Source: Patiria pectinifera
Lineage: Eukaryota; Echinodermata; Asteroidea; Valvatida; Asterinidae
NCBI GenBank assembly: GCA_029964075.1
Contig: CM057134.1
Span: 20,686,905-20,750,904 of the forward strand
DNA length: 64,000 nt
Direction of reading: 5' to 3'
Positions 56,640 to 64,000 of this stretch are shown here, piece by piece. Made by a program: the position numbers and the translations under genes. The stretch's first letter is position 1, and each line of letters opens with the position of its first letter. The notes beneath the pieces are model-generated. The model made no database searches. It had not been told where the DNA came from and saw only the letters and a list, made by a program, of their open reading frames with translations.

Positions 56640-58867
56640 TTACCGCAGATCGCCAGCGGCCTCTGCTTCTGCCTGTTGTTCTTGTAAGTCAGCCTTTGCT
56701 TCTGCCTGTAGTTCTATATAAAAGAAATAATAATGTAAGAAAAGTAAAGCATCCCAAATAACAAAGTATACGCCCTGAGAAGGTGGAAGATAACTTTTTG
56801 AGAAAAAAAGATGATTTCATGGGGACTGCAATTACAATTTCATTGGGTTACATTATTTAGGGAATAAATGGGTGTTCGGGAGGTATTATAACACTCCGTT
56901 TTTCGCTCGTATCCCCTGCCCTGCAAACAGGACGATGGGATACTCTGATGAATTCACGCTCTGATTGGTTGGATTTTGCGTGACCAGTGACCTGCGCGTC
57001 ATCAAGGTCATGACTCTGCAAAGTTCGAAACGGCCGTTAAGACTGATCCATTACTCTTTATTCCAGTTTAGAGATTTTTTTTCTCGTTGAAAAGCGTAAT
57101 AATGTGGGAAATTCTGTAAAACTTAGTGGGGCTGCAAATTTACAATTCCCGTCACTCGCTCATGCTCCGTTTCGAATCATGAAACGATTGGATTGCATTA
57201 TGCGACGCTCAAAATTGTGTCCACATGGTCCGCAATGAAACAGAAATCACATCCGGTATGAATAGTATTTGCGCACAGTGTCTAACATCGGTCTTGAACA
57301 GCTGCAGCCAGATGCTTTATACACACGTCATAGGGCCACTTCCTTCACAAGATTATGTGCAGCTCATCAGAGTATCCAAGCCAGGCGCGGTTCTACGGGG
57401 GGGGGGAGGGCTAGGGGGGCTGTAGCCCCCCCAAAATTTTGTCTAGCTCCCCTCCCCCCCCAAATAAATTCCGTAAAAAAAAAATTGCATTAGCAAAAAG
57501 AAGGATTGTGATGTACATGCGAACGGTCTCCCCCTAAAGAAGAAATAGCCGTGACAAGGGTGCATTAGTTAATATAGTGGAATGATTTTAGGATTTTATT
57601 GGCGCTCCCCATTGAAAATATTGCATGAGCATTATTATAATAATAATATTGGCTTCTTGTATAGCGCTCATGTCCTGGTGTCCTGCTCCTGGCGCTCTAT
57701 TATTACCCTGGCTTTAGCACGGCTGCTTTTATGACGCTCAAGCTTTGAAGGAATTTCTTCCTACCAGGTACACATGTACTACACCTGGGTGGAGAGAGGC
57801 AATGGTAGTAAAGTGCCTTGCCCAAGCGCACAAGCACCATGTTCCCCGTCAGGATTCGAACCCCTTCGTACTCATTTCTCAACGAGTACGAGAACGAATA
57901 TACGAGTACCAAAAAATAGTACGTCGAGTACTTTTCACATAGAAGCAATTTTCAATGCGTCACTTATTTCAAGACCTCTTTGCTGTCAAACTAGGCAATA
58001 CACAAAATATTGCAGAAGCCTCCCAAACAGTAGAAAACTGGTTCTTTTCCTGCATTTAGTACAAAATAATGTAATTCTTGAATCCAAAGCATCTCGAATC
58101 CAAAAAATTTTCGGGGCCCTTAAGCGGGCCCCGAAGCCCAAGCCGTTATTTTTTGACCCACTTTTTGGGGGGGACCAAAATTTCTTTGCCCCCCCCCCAA
58201 ATTGTGTTCTGGATCCGCCCTTGCGTGATGATGTGTCACTCATGTGACTATAATTAGTTCTATATCAGTGGTCATTTCATAAAACAGGGCCTTGGCCTTG
58301 GCCTTGGCCTTGGCCTTGGCCTTGAGGGTTAAGCCTTGGCCTTGGCCTCGAGGCTTGAGGGTCAAAGCCTTGGCCTTGGCCTTGAGGGTCAAAGCCTTGG
58401 CCTTGGCCTTGGCCTTGAGGGTCAAAGCCTTTGCTCCAACACTGCATTTGCAAGAGTGCGAGTACGGTTAAAGCACAAGTACAAATACCGGCAATTTTTT
58501 TGCGAGTACGAGTACCTATTTTCATCCTAACTCAATGCGAATCATAACATGCATTTGCATTGTCTTTTTATAAATAGACAAATGAGGGGTGGGGACACAA
58601 AACAATGCTTACCAAGTCTCAGGTTGTTCAGACGAATGTCTTTAAGTGCCTGCAGCAACTTGCTTACCAGATCTGTACCAGCGTTTTCATTGACATACTC
58701 ATCAAGCATATTAAAATTGGCCCCCACTTGATTTCTCACATTATTTTGGACGAAAACCGCAAGTCTTGAATTCTTGAAGCCAAGTGCTATTCCAAAATCA
58801 TGGCCCTTAGTGCCCAAATCTTCAGCCAGCTTCTTTAGCCTCTGCTCCGTCAGGAAGTTTGGGATGC
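56640..58867 (-). CDS. Death-domain protein, unit 1 (5' exons not found)
   Basis: Two exons are clear: 58867-58613 (death domain) and 56713-56640 (tail LQAEAKADLQEQQAEAEAAG then DLR and stop). Both boundaries of the domain exon are phase 1 with good sites (TTTGCAG acceptor, GTAAGC donor), and the tail acceptor is TATATAG. The domain reads LTEQRLKKLAEDLGTKGHDF, an ANFNMLDEYVNEN helix, then DLVSKLLQALKDIRLNNLRL, clearly related to unit 2. The tail is longer than in unit 2 because of an internal repeat of LQ(A/E)(E/Q)AEA. The start codon and linker exons should lie right of 58.87 kb, possibly outside the window. The role is inferred as a small death-fold adaptor. Confidence 0.75.
57382..57570. 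mobile_element. hAT-like MITE, copy of the 439-766 element lacking its right end
   Basis: It begins CAGGCGCGGTTCTACGGGG and follows the 439 copy through AAAATTTTGTCTAGC, ATTGCATTAGCAAAAAGAAG and GACAAGGGTGCATTAG, then diverges at about 57570. It lies in the intron of death-domain unit 1. Confidence 0.8.
57633..57885 (-). mobile_element. tRNA-derived SINE with LINE-like (ATT)n tail
   Basis: On the minus strand: B box GGGGTTCGAATCCTGACGG, a core TTGGGCAAGGCACTTTACTA and CCTCTCTCCACCCAGGTGTA, then GAGCGCTATACAAGAAGCC and a terminal (ATT)n tract. The 3' end resembles the GGCGCTATATAAAG...(ATT)n end of the LINE at 7259-8460, as expected for a SINE mobilised by that LINE type. The 5' (A-box) part is lost into a CGAGTAC repeat. 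Confidence 0.65.
57860..57940. repeat. CGAGTAC hexamer array fragment
   Basis: Short runs of ACGAGTAC variants of the kind found at 4412-4985 and 36727-36945. More appear at 58455-58515 next to CCAACACTG (58436), the terminus-like sequence of the hAT-like family. Confidence 0.5.
58285..58430. repeat. CCTTGG hexamer minisatellite
   Basis: Runs of (CCTTGG)n separated by TTGAGGGTCAAAG spacers, in four blocks. It encodes spurious KAKAKA or GQGQ frames that are not genes. It sits about 180 bp from the unit 1 death-domain exon. Confidence 0.9.
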
Positions 58868-59516
58868 CTGCAAAGGAGCATTCAAAGGAAAATAAATTGG
58901 CTAATTACTGAGAGGACAATACCTTATTCACAAACCTTCACAACCCTCGCCTCTGTTTTGTATATCATGTTCGGATCCAGGCGAGTGGCGTTGCCCCCAT
59001 TTTTCCCTGCAATATTTTCTTTTAAAACACATGGGGAAAGGAGTGTGGCACCACTGGTGCCACAAAACCGTGGGTTTTGTTTTGAACTCCCAAGCCGGAC
59101 TATAGCCCGGGGCTGTCCGCGGGGACATATTTTTGACCCAATCATGTTGTGCACATTACATGGATTCATTTTGTGCCACCCTCATGGCTTGCAATGAAGC
59201 CCCCCCCCCCCAAAAAAAAATCCCAATCAAAATCGAATCTTGGCTTTTCAAGGCTGTTCCATGGTATGCGAATTACGAACCAAGTTCATTATTAACCATG
59301 GTTTTGAAACTGCTAATCGACTAATATATGAGTGACACATTTTGTAGCACACTGTAACATCCAAGAGCACCTGTTCCCAAGGGTGCAGGTGAATGTGGGT
59401 TGGGGACGGGTTCCCCAAGCACCACCGTTCCCCCTTTGGCCTTGAATCTACATTGGTTCTGCATTGATTGAGTATAACAAATAATCATGTAATAACCTCT
59501 CGTTTGATTTTCTTGA

Positions 59517-59740
59517 CAAAGGACAGTGTACGCTTATGGAATATGCCCTTACACATCAAGGGTCTATGATATGCGAGCAGATTCGGCGATTAAAGGAATA
59601 TTACGGCCTGAAATGCGCCCAATTGGGCTACAAAACGCGTTTCAAACGAAATGATATTAAATTAAAAGAACATTTAAAAGTAGAATACAACTGTCCGCAC
59701 AACCATTCTTTAAAAACTGGGCGTGTTTGTATTATTCTCG
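59517..59740. repeat. Dispersed repeat shared with 33250-33430
   Basis: CGCCCAATTGGGCTACAAAACGCGTTTC, AAATGATATTAA, AACATTTAAAAGTAGAATA and ACTGGGCGTGTTTGT correspond to diverged phrases at 33250-33430. The 87-aa frame across it is not a gene. Confidence 0.55.
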
Positions 59741-60178
59741 CGAGAACCAGTGTGTATCACCCGTTATCCACGCAGCACAGACTCCTGCACAGCGTCTGAT
59801 AAAAGCATGCAGATAAATGCGATCTCGCGCCTCAGCCAATTGGAGTCGATTTTACTTTTTGAACAAATGTGTTCATATTATGAACTTTACCCATTAAAAT
59901 TGAGTTTTATTTGATACACAAGGTCTGGTTGGATCGTCATGAAACTTGGTGGAAAGTAAGATAATAGTATGAGTATGCAAAATCCGAAGTGATGTCATAA
60001 TGACGTAAGCGGTCGATTTGTACATGATTTTTATGCATTTTAAAATATATTTCTTGAATATGTACATTTTTAAAAAAAAATGTTTTGTGTATGAACCACC
60101 TAACTTCCGGTTTTATGACACAATATATCAAAGAGAATAAGCACAAACACAGAAAAATACAGAGGAGGTAATTTCTAA

Positions 60179-60615
60179 ATGCTCCCCTATACACGCTGAA
60201 CTCTGATGTAGCGATTTTGCTACCAATTTTGATCGAGATTATGTTTTCATCCAGGACAGAAATTTCCAAAGTTAAGATTCCTAGTCGTAGAGGAACTCAT
60301 ACCTTTTCGAAAAAAACGTTCTTTTATCCCAAAATCTTCATCCATCTGGCCAAAAGATGACATTCAGTCATCATCGCCCACGAAAATCGTCCCGAAAATT
60401 TTCCTCCATGCGATTTCAAAATGGCGGCCGCATTGTAATGTATGCATTATGCGGGCGCGCTTGGGCAAGATTATGAATATGCATTATTCAGCTCATGACC
60501 TCGTGTTTGTATGGCCAGCCGCGCCGCGCGCCCGACAAATGCAATGCATATTCATAATCTTGATCAAAATCGGTAGCAAAATCGCTACATCAGGGTTCGG
60601 CGTGTAGGGGAGCAT
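60179..60615. repeat. Fold-back element with 63-bp inverted ends
   Basis: The left arm at 60179-60243 contains TGATGTAGCGATTTTGCTACC. The right arm at 60553-60615 is its near complement. A second, inner pair (AAGATTATGAATATGCATT with AATGCATATTCATAATCTT) extends the hairpin. It is non-coding. Confidence 0.8.
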
Positions 60616-61135
60616 TGGCGGTCTGGCCGTAGTACAGAGCTTGCGATAGTACTGTACGGCCAGATGCAGTCGGGCTCCTTGGAACCAGAAGGGAGCTAGG
60701 GCTAAGCCAACCCTTGACACTTACGTTTGCACCCATACATTTACCAAAAGCTTCAACTATAGTCTGTGGATTTAATTACTTTCAGGTCAGGAACCAGCTT
60801 CAATAAAACAGAACTGATGAATTCCTGCAAAAATTATTATCTACGGTAAGCAAGAGAGGAACTCCCAAAAAAAGCCAAAGATAACTCCAGCAGTCTATGA
60901 AGAAGGAAAAGTCCTGGGAAGCTGGTCTTCAATTGGCAACTCGAGGCCTAATTGCCAAAAGTAAATTAAAGTTTATTTCTTGTTGAGCTGTAATGTTACT
61001 TTGTTGGGTCAGTGTAAATAAAAAACAAAAAAGAACAAATGTATAAATAATGCAAAAATGTTACACGTATTTCATTGCTGTAGTTGCAATCACTTGTCAT
61101 GCTTGTGAAATTTATTACCCACAAGTTATACAAAT

Positions 61136-61774
61136 CGTCACCGACACCACGAAGTAACACCCATCTACATACCAGGAGAAAACGGCAACTAAAGTTGAAC
61201 GCCTTCTAAAACAACACTTTGCGTCAAAACGACAGAGTATTTTCAGTTGGGTTTCTCGTTGTGGACACTTAATGAATTGAATTTATTAAATCTGCTGTTT
61301 TTCACTCGTTTGTGTATTAAATAAACAAGAAATAAGAGAAAAAAGATGAGTGTTAGTTCGTGAAACTGAAAAAGCTGCGAAACTGTAAATTTTCGTTTTC
61401 AAGAAGTAACACTCTTCAATGGATTTAACACGAGGAAAGTGCAACTTCAGGTCAGCGCGCGCGCGCTCATACAACTTGTTACAAGAAGAGTGTTACTTCG
61501 TGAAAACGTTTTTGCTCACTTATGAGCAGAGTGCGCGCCATGCATTGCAATGGAAAATGGAACTTGAATGTTACTTTGTGAAAACGAAAATTGTCACTTT
61601 TGCGCAAAAGTTGCCATGGATACTTAGCGTAATTATTAAAGCAAAGCTCTTGAAGCTTTGAAACTTCGTGCAATGGTAGGCCTTGATGAATAATGTTTAA
61701 AAATCCAAAAAAACTGAAATTCGAAAAAAATATGCTTTAACACGGTAGAGTGTTACTTCGTGGTGTCGGTGACG
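61136..61774. mobile_element. TIR element with repeated GTGTTACTTCGTG motif
   Basis: The exact 25-bp inverted termini begin CGTCACCGACACCACGAAG. The terminal motif GTGTTACTTCGTG recurs inside at about 61349 (variant), 61488 and 61568, alternating in orientation (AGAAGTAACACTC near 61398) with GAAAACG(A/T) neighbours. It is 639 bp, with no coding capacity and no clear target duplication. The family is unknown. Confidence 0.75.
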
Positions 61775-62054
61775 AAATATGTATTGCAAATTTAGACCAC
61801 CAATTTCATACCTGCATGTCAGCGTTCTAACCAGAAAGAAAAACAAACACTTGTTTATAGCCACAGTGTTGTGCAGTCAAGCTTCACAATTCAATGATAT
61901 CATACTACACATTTGTAATTGTATGATGCACTGCAAAAGAAGCATGAAATCTAAAAAAATAGACTGTGAAACAGCCAAAGACACCTGAACAAAATTCTTG
62001 AAATATGCAAAACATGTACTCTAGCAAATCTATTTTGTTGTTTTTATTGAACAG

Positions 62055-62947
62055 GATGCCAAGAGCAACATAACTGCACCTGAGATGATGAGTCTGAAGG
62101 ATTCGTTCGTGGTATGTTTACATTTTTGTGTCAGTTTTCATTTAACTGTAATACCAAACTTCCAAACCTTTTTTTAAAACTCTCAAAAGAGTACATTAAC
62201 GACATTGAAATCTAATTCCGCTTGAAGGTAAACATGAGTATTCCTCAAGATTGGACCCTATGTTATTCACTCTTGAATCAAACCGCAAGTGAAACTAGGT
62301 ACATTTTCACGGGCCCGGGTCCCCATGTTGGCATGGGCATGGGCAGCGATCCCTCCCCCAATATTTTAGGTTGAGGGGACCCCTATGGCAATGTCCCCCT
62401 AATAATGAGGGTCGTTTCTTTGTACGTTGTTAGTTCTAGATTGCATCAGAAGGCACCTAGATCATTCGAAACTCTAAAAAAAAATTCTCAGGGAGCACAT
62501 TCCCTAGATTTTCTGATGAATGCCATCATCCAACTATCAAACAAGACATGGAACAAATTGTATCCCTCCAAAAATTGAAAATGCACGTTCACCCTCAGAG
62601 TTATTACATTTATGGAATCGAGCAAAATTTATTATGAATTCAGGTCACCTGACCAGTGAAAAAAACTGGGTGATAAATGGGCCACAAAAATTGTGGGTAA
62701 CCTTTATGAAAATAATTCATGGAAAGAAATAAAAGTGGGTTAACCTTTTGTAATTAATTTACAGGCTGACAAAAATTGGGGGTAACCTTTTGGAAATCGC
62801 CGCCGCTGCATGTTGGGATGCATTCCATGGATAAAACTTACATTATTTTCTTGTATTTACACCTTCTTGTAGCTGAGCAACAAGCTACAGTTTGGAGCTA
62901 CCCTGAAGATGTTTAAGAATCAGAGACCCTACAGCAATCAAGAGTAG
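62055..62947 (+). CDS. Last two exons of an unrecognised plus-strand gene
   Basis: Exon 62055-62111 (acceptor TTGAACAG, donor GTATGT) encodes DAKSNITAPEMMSLKDSFV. Exon 62873-62947 (acceptor TTCTTGTAG) encodes LSNKLQFGATLKMFKNQRPY then SNQE and stop TAG. Both are phase 0 and each has only one open frame with correct borders. An AATAAA follows at 63203. I do not recognise the family. The C-terminal 43 residues are mostly polar and helix-compatible. Upstream exons must lie further left on the plus strand, overlapping the minus-strand territory of death-domain unit 1, or be hidden in the repeats. A possible further exon at 60786-60845 (TSFNKTELMNSCKNYYL, phase 2/2) does not join directly. Convergence of good splice sites and phase is the only support. 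Confidence 0.45.
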
Positions 62948-63202
62948 ATTGAGTTGAAGTGACAGTAATACTGGTCTCGCTGTTAGTTGATCTTATCAAT
63001 ATTACAATTAATTATTTTGGATTTACTAATAACTACGATTTGAGAGAACAAGGACTGTAAAAGGATTATTTCTTTAATATAACTTCATAAATGATATTTT
63101 TCTTGCCTTTATTAAGGTAGTTTGCCAAAATGGACTGCTCATCAGTTTCTTAAACATGTACTAACATTCATTTGTGCTGCTTTTTGGTGGATGACACTGT
63201 AC

Positions 63203-63208
63203 AATAAA
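63203..63208 (+). promoter_or_regulatory. Candidate polyadenylation signal
   Basis: AATAAA in ACAATAAATTGCC, about 255 nt after the stop of the plus-strand exon pair. It is consistent with that gene's 3' end. Confidence 0.4.
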
Positions 63209-63333
63209 TTGCCTATTTTATTCTATTTTAATAGTGGAAATGAAAGTTAAATGTCATTCTCTTTATTCTACTAATGTAAAAAATACATTTTATTGTAATT
63301 TGTCTAATATTGGAAGTAGGTAAGGTTGGTTAA

Positions 63334-63700
63334 CCCTAAAGGGGCCGGGTTATTTTGACCATCTCTCAGCCGGGGGGGGGGGGAGATCTCGGCCATCAAG
63401 TGACGAAAAATGTTGAAACTCAGCACCTGCATAGAGCAACTCTTCCTAAACATACCCAAGAAATTTCATTACTATAGGTAAAAAGGTTTTGGAATTATGG
63501 CTAATTAATTATTCGTACATTGTGTACACGACGTATATGCGAAAATTCAGTTTTCACGGCGCGTAGCGCCGGATAATTTGTCGCTACGCGGCAACCCGTC
63601 GTCTGATTTTTATGTTTTTGGTATCAAAAGATGCGCAAAGCTCGAGGCTAAAAAGTCATAACAGCTCGGGTCGCGGATTCCGCCCCCGGCCCCTTTAGGG
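63334..63700. mobile_element. piggyBac-like MITE with TTAA target duplication
   Basis: This 367-bp element begins CCCTAAAGGGGCCGGG and ends with the exact complement CCCGGCCCCTTTAGGG, flanked by TTAA (63330-63333 and 63701-63704). TTAA plus a CCC terminus is diagnostic of piggyBac-type insertion. The interior has a further hairpin (GCGTAGCGCC...GCTACGC) and no frame. Confidence 0.9.
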
Positions 63701-63704
63701 TTAA

Positions 63705-64000
63705 GTTGGCATACAGCTGAACACCTCTGTAAATCAAATTTAAAAAATACTGCCAGTCTTGCTATTTGTTATGATGTATTGTATTCTATTTGAACGTTTG
63801 ACTTTTTTATTTTATTTTAACTCCAGTATGCTGGGACTGTGCCACAACTTGTTTCTTTAAACAACAGAAAATTTACATATTCAATATTTAAGGTTGGCTT
63901 ATTGTGATTTATTATTTAGCTCAAATTTGAAAAATATTATTTAATAATAAATTATGTATTATTAAATATTAATTATATTCACTAATTTAGAAAAGTAATA
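63705..64000. other. AT-rich sequence, no feature seen
   Basis: Very AT-rich and ending in TTAATAATAAATTATG-like repeats. I see no exon or element boundary. Confidence 0.5.

Noticed and set aside
58240..58525. Lys-Ala and Gly-Gln repeat frames
   Set aside because: Translation of the CCTTGG minisatellite.
59536..59799. 87-aa plus-strand frame with basic residues
   Set aside because: It overlaps a dispersed repeat also found at 33250-33430.
1..64000. Bacterial, phage, CRISPR or endogenous viral content
   Set aside because: No operon spacing, Shine-Dalgarno sites, direct-repeat/spacer arrays, LTR pairs or viral protein signatures were seen; all mobile DNA fits animal transposons.

Overview
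This window is animal nuclear DNA. It is AT-rich and dominated by introns and intergenic repeats, with short exons bounded by GT/AG splice sites. I see no rRNA, CRISPR array, operon or provirus. An ST8-type sialyltransferase, death-domain proteins, DUF1647-like proteins, a CR1/L2-type LINE and many hAT, mariner, piggyBac and Mutator-like MITEs together suggest a marine invertebrate deuterostome (echinoderm, hemichordate or cephalochordate). I cannot choose between these, and the assignment is an inference. Open reading frames alone badly misrepresent the locus. The gene models below were built by hand from splice sites, codon phase and protein-family resemblance.

Layout on the minus strand, which carries almost all genes. 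Positions 5.1-7.1 kb hold a DUF1647-like type II membrane protein gene broken by a 1-base insertion and an in-frame TAG. Positions 10.7-16.3 kb hold its intact four-exon paralogue (379 aa). Positions 21.6-28.0 kb hold a complete nine-exon ST8-like sialyltransferase (403 aa) with sialyl motifs L, S, III and VS. Positions 30.0-33.0 kb hold a three-exon alpha-helical protein (471 aa) whose C-terminus looks like a J domain with HTD in place of HPD. Positions 40.2-58.9 kb hold three tandem units, each with one death-domain exon (phase 1 on both sides). The middle unit models as a 116-aa death-domain-only protein. On the plus strand, only the last two exons of an unrecognised gene are visible at 62.1-62.9 kb.

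Introns and spacers are filled with mobile-element remains. Several have clean target-site duplications: 8 bp for hAT-like copies (439-766, 19486-20334, 38737-38989), 10 bp for a Mutator-like family (31099-31612, 41485-42024), TA for a mariner-like family (48338-48887) and TTAA for a piggyBac-like MITE (63334-63700). There are also long fold-back palindromes, a degenerate minisatellite, CGAGTA and CCTTGG hexamer arrays, and several local duplications.

Functionally, the left half looks like a Golgi glycan-modifying neighbourhood: a sialyltransferase next to two type II membrane proteins of an uncharacterised, possibly glycosyltransferase-related family. The right half looks like an expanding death-fold signalling cluster beside a chaperone-like helical protein. 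A link between the halves is not shown by the sequence. Exon boundaries are accurate to about 1-2 bases.
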